Part shown: one piece after another, positions 7,150-17,032 of the stretch
How the letters are laid out: the number at the start of each line of letters is the position of its first letter
Position numbering within the stretch: the first letter of the stretch is position 1
Source of the DNA: an uncultured Lachnospiraceae bacterium
Lineage (GTDB): Bacteria; Bacillota; Clostridia; Lachnospirales; Lachnospiraceae
DNA: 64,000 nucleotides
Assembly: GCA_910587305.1 (NCBI GenBank)
Contig: CAJUKV010000015.1
Coordinates: 16,840 to 80,839, forward strand
Reading direction: 5' to 3'
The notes under the pieces: generated by a model
Database searches by the model: none
Told to the model about the DNA's origin: nothing
Seen by the model: the letters and a program-made list of their open reading frames with translations, nothing else
Translations under genes and position numbers: made by a program

Positions 7150-9780
7150 TCACATAATCTGCTTCCATTCATAATACCCCACCATATAAAGCATCATCCC
7201 CATAGCCGAAATCACCATAACAGGAATTTTCCACCTTTCTCTTTTTTCCACCGCCTCCCCCGCAAGCATAAAAACCGGCAGCGCGCTTAACGTATACCGC
7301 CCGGCGCTGATAAGCCATGTGGACGAATAGGTCAGCAAAAAGAAGGAAATCAAATAAATCAAATACATTGGCCGCAGTCTCTTGCAGACCCCATACACAA
7401 TCGCTGTCAGATACACCGCAAACAATAAAAGCTCCGGCACCCACAGGCTCATTCCCGTAGAAGTATACCAGCCTCCTGATGCGTTATCCTTAATATATCC
7501 TATGGTTTCCCAAATAGGGCACAGCGCGTTTCCCCAATGGTTCTTTTGATAATACATAAACTTAAGGAAATCGCCCTCCACCAGATAATTGATTAGAAGA
7601 TAAACCCAAAAGCCCCCCAGCATCAGTGTGCAGATACACCCCGGCCAAATCACTTTCCCCAAAAAATCCTTCCATTTTTTGTTCTTTATCAAAGAAAGGC
7701 CCTTCTCCGCATAAAAAAGCTCCACTAAAACCGAAAACGCCAGCAGCAATCCCTGCACCTTTGTCAGGCAGGCAAAAAATCCCAGTGCCGCCACCAACGT
7801 CCACTCATGTTTTCTCAAATAGTAAAAAAAGGCGGCGGTTAATGCAAAAAACAAAGACTCTGTTGCGATGGAGCCAAAGAAAAACGCAAAGGGGAATACG
7901 CTGATCAGCATCAGTGCATTTCCGGCCGCTTTTTCGCCAAATTCCATTTTCACAATCCGGTAGAAAAAGACGCATCCAACCCCAAAGCCGATTACGGAGA
8001 TAAGAATACCGCATAATCTGATATCGCTCACAAACAGCCCCAATGTCCGCATCATCCAAGGATACAGGGGATAAAACACCAAAAAAATATGCTCGCCGTT
8101 TTCAATTGCGCCTCCGTATCCGTTTTCAGCAATGTTGATGTAATGGGCGGAATCCCATCTCTTCCAGGCTTCCAGAAAATCGGAAAACGTAATTCCATTC
8201 GAAAAATCCCCTAGCATTGCCATCATACACACGGAAAACAAATAGAGAAGCACTCGAAATACAATTGCCGTCGTAAAAATTTTTATCTCTTTTCCATATC
8301 TTTCCATAAGAGCCAATCCCTTTTTATTCCAATTTCTTTCCCCGGCCAGACGGACAAGTCCTTTGCTTCCTCCCGCTGCCATAAGCAAAAAAACAGGCAC
8401 ATAATTGGTGATGTATCTGGGGCTTACCTCCCAGTTCATCAAAAAAACTATCAGGCCGCAAAGCGCTATGGGCAAAGCACATGCGCTGCCTGCACATACT
8501 TTTACGCCCGCTTGCGTTTTTGTGCTCCCAAGCCATACATAAACCATTCCCAAGAGGAAAAAGCCATACAAAAGACAACAGCAAAGGCCGTGGTAGAATC
8601 CATATTGGTTCCCGTCATACAAAAGGAATTGGTGCAGCACAGACTCCTTTTGGGGAGAATCGTCCAAAAAATCGGAAAGGCCAAGGGTTCCATCCCCAAA
8701 GCATCTATAGAGCTTTACTCCATAAAGTTTGATCATGCCCTTTAATCCTCTTTGGGAAATTCTGTTTTGAATTTCTTCCTTAATTGCCCGGTTCCTCTTC
8801 TCCGGTTCCTGAAATGAGCGGGTAAATTCATAATCTCCCGGATTGTATCCGCCATCCCCCTCAAGTCCCATCATAACCCAATGGCTGTAAGGCGTATTTT
8901 TCACTTTTGCCAGCGCCGGATCTAAGTGGCAGGTATATATATATTGATGGAAGAAGAAAAAAAGCACAAAGCAGCTTACGCTCACCCAGGCCAAATATAC
9001 GCCGGCCCTCCTTACCTTTTTTCTCACCAAAAAAGTAAGGAAAATTGCCACCGCCATGATAAGCACCGTTGATTTTACCAGCGTGCCAACAGCGGCAATT
9101 AATCCTGAAAGCGCGCACCATCCTAAACTTCTCCTTCCCTCCGTTTCCTCAATCTTTAGCGATAAGTAAAACAAAAGTACCGGAAACAAAATGGAAAGAG
9201 AGTCCGTGTAAAAAACGTCTGTCATAAAAAGCAGCGGCGCCATACTCCCGGCCATGAGAAGCGCAATCACCCCGCAAAAGCTTCCCCAAAGTTTTCTTGC
9301 CGATAAACTGATAAACAGATAAGTCAGCAAAAGCAATATCTCATTGCCCAGGGCGGCAATCCTAAAATAATCGGAGGAAAAAAGCGAGCCTATCCTAAAA
9401 AAAATATATAACAGCGATAATCCGCCCAGATTATTGGGAAACCAGTCAAAATAATCATAATATCCCGCAAAGGTTCCTGTCCTTAGCCATTCCAGCGCGC
9501 CTTTGTAAATTGCATCCAAATCAAAGCTTGGCATAAAGCGCAGCTCTTCTGCTTTTGACAATTGAAAGCCGCCAATAACAATCAAAAAAGAAAGAACAAT
9601 ATACGGATAATTTTGTTCAAAAAAATCCTCTCTTTTGCCGCCTGCATACATAAAAAAAACAAACGCCCCTGAAATTCCTGCTGAAAGGACCCACAAAAGA
9701 GGTTCCCCCGACCACACATACACACTCCCCAGCATAAACAAAAGGGGAATCATACACAAACTATGACATAATTGAACCAT
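7150..9780 (-). CDS. two-module polytopic GT-C type glycosyltransferase-like protein
   Basis: A very large membrane protein, 876 residues from the ATG at 9780; a GTG at 9792 behind GGGGGATTAAG is equally possible. The N-terminal ~480 residues have about ten hydrophobic segments and look like an ArnT/PMT-type dolichyl-phosphate-sugar transferase. The C-terminal ~390 residues carry the motif RWDSAHYINIAENGYGG of PIG-V-like mannosyltransferases, with another set of membrane segments. Each module normally occurs as a separate protein; here they are in one frame. The likely role is transfer of a polyprenyl-phosphate-linked sugar outside the membrane, with unknown acceptor. The next gene upstream is another polytopic protein of similar style. 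Confidence 0.75.
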   Translation of the reverse strand: MVQLCHSLCMIPLLFMLGSVYVWSGEPLLWVLSAGISGAFVFFMYAGGKREDFFEQNYPYIVLSFLIVIGGFQLSKAEELRFMPSFDLDAIYKGALEWLRTGTFAGYYDYFDWFPNNLGGLSLLYIFFRIGSLFSSDYFRIAALGNEILLLLTYLFISLSARKLWGSFCGVIALLMAGSMAPLLFMTDVFYTDSLSILFPVLLFYLSLKIEETEGRRSLGWCALSGLIAAVGTLVKSTVLIMAVAIFLTFLVRKKVRRAGVYLAWVSVSCFVLFFFFHQYIYTCHLDPALAKVKNTPYSHWVMMGLEGDGGYNPGDYEFTRSFQEPEKRNRAIKEEIQNRISQRGLKGMIKLYGVKLYRCFGDGTLGLSDFLDDSPQKESVLHQFLLYDGNQYGFYHGLCCCLLYGFFLLGMVYVWLGSTKTQAGVKVCAGSACALPIALCGLIVFLMNWEVSPRYITNYVPVFLLMAAGGSKGLVRLAGERNWNKKGLALMERYGKEIKIFTTAIVFRVLLYLFSVCMMAMLGDFSNGITFSDFLEAWKRWDSAHYINIAENGYGGAIENGEHIFLVFYPLYPWMMRTLGLFVSDIRLCGILISVIGFGVGCVFFYRIVKMEFGEKAAGNALMLISVFPFAFFFGSIATESLFFALTAAFFYYLRKHEWTLVAALGFFACLTKVQGLLLAFSVLVELFYAEKGLSLIKNKKWKDFLGKVIWPGCICTLMLGGFWVYLLINYLVEGDFLKFMYYQKNHWGNALCPIWETIGYIKDNASGGWYTSTGMSLWVPELLLFAVYLTAIVYGVCKRLRPMYLIYLISFFLLTYSSTWLISAGRYTLSALPVFMLAGEAVEKRERWKIPVMVISAMGMMLYMVGYYEWKQIM

Positions 9781-9876
9781 ATTTATTTTCACCTTAATCC
9801 CCCATTCTTGCCTGCAAACCTCAAATTTGGGCCGGGACACAAATTTGTTCCTCCTGTCTCTAAGAACATCCGAACG

Positions 9877-11574
9877 TCATAGCTGTCCGCTTGCTTCTGC
9901 TCCAAGCGCAGCCCACAAAGGACAGGTCAAAAGAAGCGGCTCCGCATAACGAAAGCTGCTGACAGGACCTAACAGGTAAGTCATCCACAATAAAATACTG
10001 AAAACGCCGGCAGTTAAAGCGGCTTTTCTTTTTTTTATTCCAAACCAAGTGCTGAAAAAAATTAAAACCCATACCGGTACGCCAATTGCATACAATTGCC
10101 TGAAAAACGGAAAATGCATCCATGCCGCTTTGTTTTCGGAAACTGTCTCGTACCAGCCGTATACCCGGGGCAGCCATCCTTTTCTCGCAGCAGGGTAATC
10201 CTGACTATAATTATCCGTCTCAATATATTCTCTCACAGATTCCATTTCCGGATACCAGAAGGGCAGGTTTAACGCCAAAAAAGCTTTTCCATATACAATC
10301 GGGTATTTTCTGAAAAGCCTTCCCCACAATCGAAAAAATTCTTCCTTATTTTCCGCAAATGCATGTTCGTTAAAATCCGCTTTAATGGGATCCGCAAAAA
10401 ACCTGTCATACTGCTCCACACCAGGTATATATTTTTGGATCAGCTCTTTTTCCTCTGCCTCTATGCTCTCCCCCTTGCTATGGTACACCGCCGCTATCTG
10501 GCTTAAGGGAACCGGAAGCATCTCTTTGACGCTGCCTTTCGCCACATGAACCCCCGGATACACTATCTTTGTAACAATGTAAAATAACAAAATGGCAATA
10601 AAAAATCCTTTACATTGGGAAAAAGATACACGGAATGCAAGACCTAAAAGGATTGTAAAAGCAATCGCCACATAAATCATGTTGTTTCGAAACAGACAGC
10701 TCAAAAAAAGTAAAATGGTCAGCTTCAATTGAAGACGCCCTTCTACAGGAGACTCTTCCCTTCCGTAAATAGCTTCAAAAAAATCCACCAGCGTAATGCT
10801 AAGCAATAAAAAAAGACCTGAAAACAGCACATCCTTTGTCAAAATCAGGGTGAAAATGTGAAATACCGGATTGAGCGTATAATAAACACATGCGATTTTC
10901 ATAAAAGACCCTGATAAATTCCTTTTGGAAATCCACACACAGGTATAGGCATAAATCGCCGCCATAACAAGCAGCTGAGTGATGGTATACAGGGTAATCC
11001 CGATCTGTTTTATCCCCAGCCATTCATCCATATGAGCAAAAATACTCCATAAAAAAGTATGTAAAAAAGGATGATGATTGTCAAAGCCAATTATCCCCAA
11101 AGCTTCCAGGGTTATGTACCAGGAATCATAGCTCATACACCCTGGAAAATATGCGATAAAACAGGGCAGATAACATAACAGCATAACCGGATAGATAAGC
11201 CAAAAGCTTATGGGCGCTTTCCGTTTTTTTTCTTTCTGTGTTTTTGTTCTATACCCTTTATCCCCTTGTTCGCTTTGCCTTTTGCAGACCCACTCCAAAA
11301 AGGCAAAGGCGATGGCCGCCATCCCCCCTGCTCCCATTGCCGCCACAACAAATAAAATCACGTACTCTTTCGACAATATTCCTCCGTCCAATGAAACGTT
11401 TTGGATATTATCGTCCAAAATAAGCTTTCCTATGGTCTGAGATACGCCAAAGACAAGGCCATAAGCCATGCCCGCCTTCCGGTATCCGGGCCGTACATAT
11501 TTCATTGCGATGGCAAAGCATGCCATAAAAAATATACCTTTTCCTAACCCCATCTTTTTTATCCTGCCATCCAT
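9877..11574 (-). CDS. polytopic membrane protein, DUF6020-like
   Basis: A 565-residue protein with about a dozen hydrophobic helices and the stretch YFPGCMSYDSWYITLEALG followed by NHHPFLHTFLWSIF. This resembles the DUF6020 family, thought to be GT-C-fold glycosyltransferase relatives. It starts directly after the CDF transporter stop codon; an alternative ATG at 11553 has a better ribosome binding site (GGCAGGA). With the following GT-C gene it probably works in cell-surface glycan or glycolipid assembly. Substrate unknown. Confidence 0.65.
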   Translation of the reverse strand: MDGRIKKMGLGKGIFFMACFAIAMKYVRPGYRKAGMAYGLVFGVSQTIGKLILDDNIQNVSLDGGILSKEYVILFVVAAMGAGGMAAIAFAFLEWVCKRQSEQGDKGYRTKTQKEKKRKAPISFWLIYPVMLLCYLPCFIAYFPGCMSYDSWYITLEALGIIGFDNHHPFLHTFLWSIFAHMDEWLGIKQIGITLYTITQLLVMAAIYAYTCVWISKRNLSGSFMKIACVYYTLNPVFHIFTLILTKDVLFSGLFLLLSITLVDFFEAIYGREESPVEGRLQLKLTILLFLSCLFRNNMIYVAIAFTILLGLAFRVSFSQCKGFFIAILLFYIVTKIVYPGVHVAKGSVKEMLPVPLSQIAAVYHSKGESIEAEEKELIQKYIPGVEQYDRFFADPIKADFNEHAFAENKEEFFRLWGRLFRKYPIVYGKAFLALNLPFWYPEMESVREYIETDNYSQDYPAARKGWLPRVYGWYETVSENKAAWMHFPFFRQLYAIGVPVWVLIFFSTWFGIKKRKAALTAGVFSILLWMTYLLGPVSSFRYAEPLLLTCPLWAALGAEASGQL

Positions 11575-12747
11575 CTACGTATAAGACTTATCTACTTCTA
11601 TCACAGCAATATATTTTTCATCTATCTGTCGTATCTGATTTTTCAGATAATCCACAACCTCGCTGTCCGACATCTTATAATTAAAAGGCACTTCCACGTC
11701 AAAAATAAGATTTGTATGCGTTGGCCCATGTACAATGCGGAAATCATGAAAGGTCACATTTCCCTCCATTTCATTCACAATTTTGGCCACATCCTCTTTC
11801 ATCCGGTTCGTCCGTTCGTCATCCACACACACAGGATCCATATGTATCACGGCGCTGCAGTTTAGTTCGTGGGCAAGTCTGTGCTCAATCAGGTCGATCA
11901 TATCGTGCAGTACCAATATATCTCCGCTGGAAGGCACTTCCACATGTACGGAAAGCATTACCCGGCCCGGCCCATAATTATGTACCACCAGATCATGAAT
12001 CCCTATCACACCCTGGTTTTTATATTCCATAATAATTTCTTCCACCTTTTTCACAAATCCCGGCTCAGGGGGCTGGCCAAGTAACGGGCTTACCGTATCC
12101 TTCATGGCTCCCACTCCCGTAAAGAACACAAAAGCAGCCACCAAAATACCGCACCAGCCGTCTATCTGGATATCTGTCACAAACGCCAGCAAAGTGGTCA
12201 GCAAAACCACCAATGTAGAAATACTGTCGCTAATGCTGTCCTTGGCCGTGGCCATCATAGCGGCGCTGTCAATCTTTCTGCTAATTTTCCTGTTATACAA
12301 AAACATGTACAGCTTCACGCAAATAGACAGCACTAAAATAAAAAGAACTAAGGGACTGGCGTCAATCGGCGTGGGATTAAAAATCTTATCCAAAGAGGAT
12401 TTGAAAAGTTCCGCGCCCATGAGCAGAATGATCACAGCCACCAAAAGTCCCGCTATATATTCTATCCTTCCATGCCCAAAAGGGTGGTCATGATCCGGCT
12501 TCTGTCCTGCCATCCGAAAGCCAGCCAGCGTAATAATTGAAGAACCGGCGTCGGAAAGATTGTTAAACGCATCCGCTGTGATAGCAATGGAAGCCGATAG
12601 CTGTCCGGCAATAAACTTTACCAGAAATAAAAAAAGATTCAGAACAATCCCTATTGCTCCGCACAACATGCCATAAGCCTGACGCACCTTTACATCCGAC
12701 GTATTTTTATAGTCTCTAACCAACAGTCTTGTCAAAATCGTAACCAT
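11575..12747 (-). CDS. cation diffusion facilitator (CDF) transporter
   Basis: A 390-residue CDF antiporter, which exports divalent metals (Zn, Fe, Mn or similar) in exchange for protons. The start of the transmembrane domain shows ITADAFNNLSDAGSSIITL, with the metal-site aspartates of TM2, then DHPFGHGRIEYIAGLLVA. The TM5 counterpart has ATAKDSISDSISTL. The cytoplasmic C-terminal domain (from about residue 205) is extended, with a second ferredoxin-like part. The ATG at 12747 follows GGAGATTAAG; the GTG at 12759 has no good site. The two glycosyltransferase-like genes follow without a gap. Confidence 0.92.
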   Translation of the reverse strand: MVTILTRLLVRDYKNTSDVKVRQAYGMLCGAIGIVLNLFLFLVKFIAGQLSASIAITADAFNNLSDAGSSIITLAGFRMAGQKPDHDHPFGHGRIEYIAGLLVAVIILLMGAELFKSSLDKIFNPTPIDASPLVLFILVLSICVKLYMFLYNRKISRKIDSAAMMATAKDSISDSISTLVVLLTTLLAFVTDIQIDGWCGILVAAFVFFTGVGAMKDTVSPLLGQPPEPGFVKKVEEIIMEYKNQGVIGIHDLVVHNYGPGRVMLSVHVEVPSSGDILVLHDMIDLIEHRLAHELNCSAVIHMDPVCVDDERTNRMKEDVAKIVNEMEGNVTFHDFRIVHGPTHTNLIFDVEVPFNYKMSDSEVVDYLKNQIRQIDEKYIAVIEVDKSYT

Positions 12748-12811
12748 CTTAATCTCCACTTTTTTCTGATATTTTCAGGCATTTCAAAACCCTGGCATTG
12801 GAAAAATTCAG

Positions 12812-12843
12812 TAACCATGAAGCCGAAGGCCGAATAGTTGCAA
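12812..12843. repeat. partial copy of palindromic repeat family R2
   Basis: This stretch, read on the minus strand, matches the left arm of the repeat at 28294-28440 (CTATTCxGCCT, CGGCTTCAT, GTTACTGAAT) with a few changes. No ORF lies in it. Confidence 0.5.
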
Positions 12844-12934
12844 AATCCGTTGCCTGTTTCATGTGCCTTTTACGATAAACAATAATTAGATACTATTCTA
12901 TGTCATTTATTCAAAAAAAACAATAAAAATATAG

Positions 12935-12963
12935 TTGACGAATGAATCATAAAGGCGTATCAT
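12935..12963 (+). promoter_or_regulatory. Promoter of a short transcript
   Basis: TTGACG (12935-12940), 17 bp and TATCAT (12958-12963). It precedes a 39-codon ORF and a strong terminator at 13191-13221, giving a predicted RNA of about 250 nt. Confidence 0.6.
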
Positions 12964-13009
12964 ATGCTGGTATCCGTTAATTGTCTACAGCAGGAAGGAG
13001 GTAATTTAA

Positions 13010-13129
13010 ATGTTCAATCAATATAAAACCATAAAATCAAATTTATCAGGATTATACCCAAATTTTAATGTGAAATTACCTGCCGGTCTGCGCTTTTACC
13101 TTCCGGGTTCGGATTTACTCTCCACATAA
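13010..13129 (+). CDS. small hypothetical protein (39 aa)
   Basis: The ATG at 13010 follows GGAAGGAGG at ideal spacing and opens 39 codons: MFNQYKTIKSNLSGLYPNFN followed by VKLPAGLRFYLPGSD. It lies between a convincing promoter and a strong terminator, so transcription and translation are both plausible. I do not recognise the sequence. It could be a true small protein, or a leader in front of the ABC exporter genes that begin 350 bp later. Confidence 0.45.
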   Translation: MFNQYKTIKSNLSGLYPNFNVKLPAGLRFYLPGSDLLST

Positions 13130-13190
13130 CTGTCTTTTCAGCAGTCTGCGTAAATACCTTACCCATATTCGATATATTTTGAAAAGCTGA

Positions 13191-13221
13191 CAGCCATGGT
13201 AATTTCCATGGCTGTTTTTTT
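13191..13221 (+). terminator. Strong rho-independent terminator
   Basis: CAGCCATGG (13191-13199), loop TAATTT, CCATGGCTG (13206-13214), then seven T. The stem is perfect. It ends the short transcript that starts near 12970. Confidence 0.85.
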
Positions 13222-13480
13222 ACAGTCAAATACCCCGCAGCAAACTTGCAGTGCGGCAAACGCAACACATCTTCGATGTGTGGATATTTGACACTAGTGG
13301 CAGTCGCCAAATGGACATGCCGGCATGTCCGCCTGGCTCGTTGCCCGCGGAAATAAACTGGCTCGCGACGCCGCTAAAATGATGTGCGAGCCGCTCGGTG
13401 AGCAGGGGAAGAAATCTTTCCCGCCCGGTTGCCCTATGTACTATGTTTCGGTTGCGATGTGATCCAGGAGGTACAAATTT
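13222..13480. other. 259-bp non-coding region with nested inverted repeats before the ABC exporter
   Basis: GTCAAATA(C/T)CC near 13225 is inverted at about 13281-13292, enclosing a hairpin around CACATCTTCGATGTG. Further on lies the palindrome GGACATGCCGGCATGTCC (13312-13329) and GGCTCGC...GCGAGCC (13360-13402). No gene is visible. The RBS of the exporter, AGGAGG, is at its right end. Confidence 0.5.
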
Positions 13481-15214
13481 ATGAAAAAGATAACAACCTA
13501 CATATGGGAGTACAAATTTCCCTTTTTATTCGCCGTCGTGTCCATGGTGATCAGCGTCGCCTTAGACATGCTCTCGCCCCAGCTCACAAGACGTATTGTA
13601 GATGATGTGATTTTGGGCGGTCAGATTGGCAAGCTTACCCCTATGCTCCTTGGCATTCTCTGTGTGGGAATTGGAAGATTTGTTTTTCAATATACCAAGG
13701 AATTTACTTTTGACGTTACCGGTTCAAAAATTGCCGCTAAAATACGGCAGGATTTGTTCAACCACATTCAATCTTTAAGCCCGGAATTTTTTGACCGCAC
13801 AAATACCGGAGAGCTGATGAGCCGCGTAAAAGATGATGTGGACAGAATCTGGGACGGCCTTACCTATGTGGGCATGCTCCTTATAGAGGTGGTAGTGCAT
13901 GCCTCTATTATACTGTTTTGCATGTTTACCTTAAACTGGCGGCTTGCCATTTTGCCCGCTATCTGCATGGGAATCACCGCCGTTATCGCCATTTTTATGG
14001 AAAATAAACTGGACGCCGTTTATGAGGCCATCAGCGAGGAGAACGCTTCCCTGAACACCGTTGCCGAGGAAAATCTGGCGGGCGTAAGAACGGTAAAGGC
14101 TTTCGCGCGGGAAAAATTTGAAATTGGCAAATTTCTTTCCCATAACCAAAAGTACTATGACCTGAATATGCAGCAGTCAAAATTATTTGTGAAATATCAT
14201 CCCTACCTGTCCATGATTACCAAACTTCTGCCCATCGCGATTTTATTCATCGGCGGATATCAGGTCATGGCGGATGAGATGACGCTGGGCGATTTAAGCG
14301 CCTTTATACAATACTCCATGAATATCGTGTGGCCCATGGAAATGCTGGGCTGGCTTACCAACTCTCTTTCCTCCGCCATAGCCTCCAACAGGCGCATCCG
14401 CAAAATCTATCAGGAAAAACCGGTGATTACGGATCCTGATGCGCCTGTCATACTGCCGAAGGTGAAAGGGAAGATTACTTTTTCCCACGTTTCCTTCCAT
14501 AAGGCGGACGGGTATGAGATTCTCCGCGATATCTCATTTACCGTGGAGCCCGGCAAAACAATCGGCATCATGGGCGCCACAGGAGCCGGGAAAAGCTCTC
14601 TAATTTATCTTATGCAGCGTCTTTACGACGCCACCGACGGCGCTGTCCTTTTAGACGATGTGGATGTAAAGAAGCTTTCCTTAAAACAGCTGCGAAGCTC
14701 TATTTCTCCGGTAATGCAGGACGTCTTTTTGTTCTCAGACACCATTATGGAGAATGTGAAGCTTGGGCAGAAAAGCCATCTTTCTTACCCGGCCGTCCGT
14801 GACGCCGCCATACGGGCCAAGGCCAACGGCTTTATCGAAAAAATGGAGAAACAGTATGACACCGTTATCGGGGAGCGGGGGGTTGGGCTCTCCGGCGGAC
14901 AGAAGCAGCGTATCACCATTGCAAGGGCTCTCGCCAAGAAAAAACCTATCCTGGTTCTTGACGACTCCACCTCCGCCCTGGATATGGAGACCGAGCAGTC
15001 GATACATGAAACCCTACGCGCTCTCCCTGACACGACTAAAATTATTATTGGACACCGTATCAGCGCCGTCTGCCATGCGGATGAAATCATCATTTTGGAG
15101 AATGGCAGAATTGCCGAGCGTGGCAGTCACGAAAGCCTGCTGGCCAAAAAGGGCCTGTACTATCAGACCTATCTCGCACAGTACGGTAAACCGAAGGAGG
15201 AAATCACAGCATGA
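13481..15214 (+). CDS. ABC exporter half-transporter, subunit with degenerate ATP site
   Basis: A 577-residue type IV ABC exporter subunit: six membrane helices (residues ~1-300) and a nucleotide-binding domain with Walker A GATGAGKSS, signature LSGGQKQR, Walker B ending ILVLDDSTSALD and the H-loop GHRIS. The Walker B motif ends in Asp where the catalytic Glu is expected, which marks the degenerate site seen in heterodimeric exporters such as TM287/TM288 and BmrC/BmrD. The next gene overlaps by 4 bp and has the normal Glu, so the two form a heterodimer. Likely substrates are drugs, lipids or peptides. AGGAGG precedes the ATG. Confidence 0.93.
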   Translation: MKKITTYIWEYKFPFLFAVVSMVISVALDMLSPQLTRRIVDDVILGGQIGKLTPMLLGILCVGIGRFVFQYTKEFTFDVTGSKIAAKIRQDLFNHIQSLSPEFFDRTNTGELMSRVKDDVDRIWDGLTYVGMLLIEVVVHASIILFCMFTLNWRLAILPAICMGITAVIAIFMENKLDAVYEAISEENASLNTVAEENLAGVRTVKAFAREKFEIGKFLSHNQKYYDLNMQQSKLFVKYHPYLSMITKLLPIAILFIGGYQVMADEMTLGDLSAFIQYSMNIVWPMEMLGWLTNSLSSAIASNRRIRKIYQEKPVITDPDAPVILPKVKGKITFSHVSFHKADGYEILRDISFTVEPGKTIGIMGATGAGKSSLIYLMQRLYDATDGAVLLDDVDVKKLSLKQLRSSISPVMQDVFLFSDTIMENVKLGQKSHLSYPAVRDAAIRAKANGFIEKMEKQYDTVIGERGVGLSGGQKQRITIARALAKKKPILVLDDSTSALDMETEQSIHETLRALPDTTKIIIGHRISAVCHADEIIILENGRIAERGSHESLLAKKGLYYQTYLAQYGKPKEEITA

Positions 15215-16986
15215 GCTTTAATTCCTATAAAGAAGACGAGGAGATCCTAAAGACAAGTAAAATGCGCACCCTGCTGCGCATGCTCTCCTATCTTTTCGCT
15301 TACAAAAAGGAGATCGCACTGGTACTTTTTATCATAGCCTTTTGTATCCTGGTCTCCCTGCTTAACCCTCTTTTGATAGAGGAAGCCATTGACAACTATA
15401 TCTCCGCAGGCAATTTCCGGGGTCTTTCAAGGCTGGCCGTCTTTGCGCTTATTTTAAACCTGCTGATGATCGGCGGAATTAAGCTTCGCATGTACATTAT
15501 GGCAAAGGTGTGCAACAACATTCTCCTGACCATTCGTCAGGAGCTTTATTCCCATATCCAGACCCTGGATCTTAACTTTTTTGACAGCCGCCCTACGGGA
15601 AAAATCCTTGCGCGTATCATAGGGGATATCAATTCCTTAAAAGAGGTGCTGAACAATTTTGTCACAACCCTGATACCCGACTTTGCTACGGTGGTCGCCG
15701 TTGCCGTTATCATGTTTGTGAAAAACCCTGTTCTTGCCGCCGCTTCCCTGTGCAGCCTTCCGGTGATGGCCGTATGCGTGTGGCTGATTCAGTTTTACTC
15801 CCACAAAAGATGGCAGGATTTCCGCAAAAAGTCCTCCAACTTAAACGCCTTCATCCATGAAGACATGTCCGGGATGCGTATCATTCAAAGCTTTACCGCC
15901 GAGGAAGAAACCAGGCAGACCTTTGACGAACTGCTTTATGCCCATCAAAGATCCTTTGTAAGCGCCGTGCGCTTAGTGGACGGCATGGGTTCCGTTATTG
16001 ATTTATCCTGGGGTATAGGTATCGCCGCCCTTTATTTTACAGGCATACAAATTTTAGGCGTGGAGGCCGTTTCCATCGGAACCTTTTTGGCCTTTGGCAG
16101 TTATATTGGAATGTTCTGGAATCCCATCATGAATCTGAGCAATTTTTATAACCAGATTATTACAAACATTGCCGCAGCCGAACGTGTTTTTGAAATTATG
16201 GACACCCCGGCGCAGATAACCGACGCCGATGATGTTATCCAAATTCCTCCTATCAAAGGCGAGGTTTCCTTTTCCCATGTAAGCTTTTCTTACGACCGGA
16301 CTTCCAAAGTGTTAAACGATGTGAGCTTTCGGATAACGCCCGGGGAAACCATTGCTTTGGTGGGGCCTACCGGCGCAGGAAAAACCACCATCGTCAATCT
16401 CATCAGCCGGTTTTACGATGTGCAGGACGGAACCGTCTTGATAGACGGCCATGATGTAAAGGCCGTCTCCATAGAAAGTCTCCGCAGTCAGATGGGAATC
16501 ATGACCCAGGATAACTTTCTGTTTACCGGCACCATCAGGGATAATATCCGGTACGGCAAGCTAGACGCAACGGATGAGGAAATCATAGAGGCCGCCAAAG
16601 CGGTTCACGCCCATGATTTTATCTCCAAATTGGAAAAGGGCTATGACACCCTCCTTACGGAGCGCGGCGGCGGACTTTCCGCCGGTCAAAAGCAGCTCCT
16701 TGCCTTTGCAAGAACCATGGTTTCCAAGCCCAATATTTTGATTTTAGACGAGGCCACCTCCAGCATTGACACCCAGACAGAGCTGTTAATTCAGGAAGGC
16801 ATTGACGCCCTCCTCAAAGGGCGCACCTCCTTCGTGATTGCCCACAGGCTCTCCACCATTCAAAAAGCCGACCGCATTTTTGTAATTGATAAGGGCGGCA
16901 TTGTGGAGGAGGGCACTGCCACAGAACTGATTGCAAAAAAAGGAGCTTACTATAAGCTCCACACGGCCCAGATGGCCGAGATATAG
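15211..16986 (+). CDS. ABC exporter half-transporter, catalytic partner
   Basis: A 591-residue ABC exporter subunit translationally coupled to the previous gene (ATG overlaps its TGA). It has six membrane helices and an ATPase domain with Walker A GPTGAGKTT, signature LSAGQKQ (variant Gly to Ala), Walker B ILILDEATSSID with the catalytic Glu, and the switch histidine in AHRLS. It supplies the active ATP site of the heterodimer. A bidirectional terminator follows at 16996-17032. Confidence 0.93.
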   Translation: MSFNSYKEDEEILKTSKMRTLLRMLSYLFAYKKEIALVLFIIAFCILVSLLNPLLIEEAIDNYISAGNFRGLSRLAVFALILNLLMIGGIKLRMYIMAKVCNNILLTIRQELYSHIQTLDLNFFDSRPTGKILARIIGDINSLKEVLNNFVTTLIPDFATVVAVAVIMFVKNPVLAAASLCSLPVMAVCVWLIQFYSHKRWQDFRKKSSNLNAFIHEDMSGMRIIQSFTAEEETRQTFDELLYAHQRSFVSAVRLVDGMGSVIDLSWGIGIAALYFTGIQILGVEAVSIGTFLAFGSYIGMFWNPIMNLSNFYNQIITNIAAAERVFEIMDTPAQITDADDVIQIPPIKGEVSFSHVSFSYDRTSKVLNDVSFRITPGETIALVGPTGAGKTTIVNLISRFYDVQDGTVLIDGHDVKAVSIESLRSQMGIMTQDNFLFTGTIRDNIRYGKLDATDEEIIEAAKAVHAHDFISKLEKGYDTLLTERGGGLSAGQKQLLAFARTMVSKPNILILDEATSSIDTQTELLIQEGIDALLKGRTSFVIAHRLSTIQKADRIFVIDKGGIVEEGTATELIAKKGAYYKLHTAQMAEI

Positions 16987-16995
16987 GAAGTAAAA

Positions 16996-17032
16996 GACCG
17001 GCATCTTAAACGGAAAGATGCCGGCCTTTTTT
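16996..17032. terminator. Bidirectional terminator
   Basis: GACCGGCATCTT (16996-17007) pairs with AAGATGCCGGCC (17015-17026), followed by six T. It separates the exporter operon from the convergent TPR protein gene. Confidence 0.85.
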
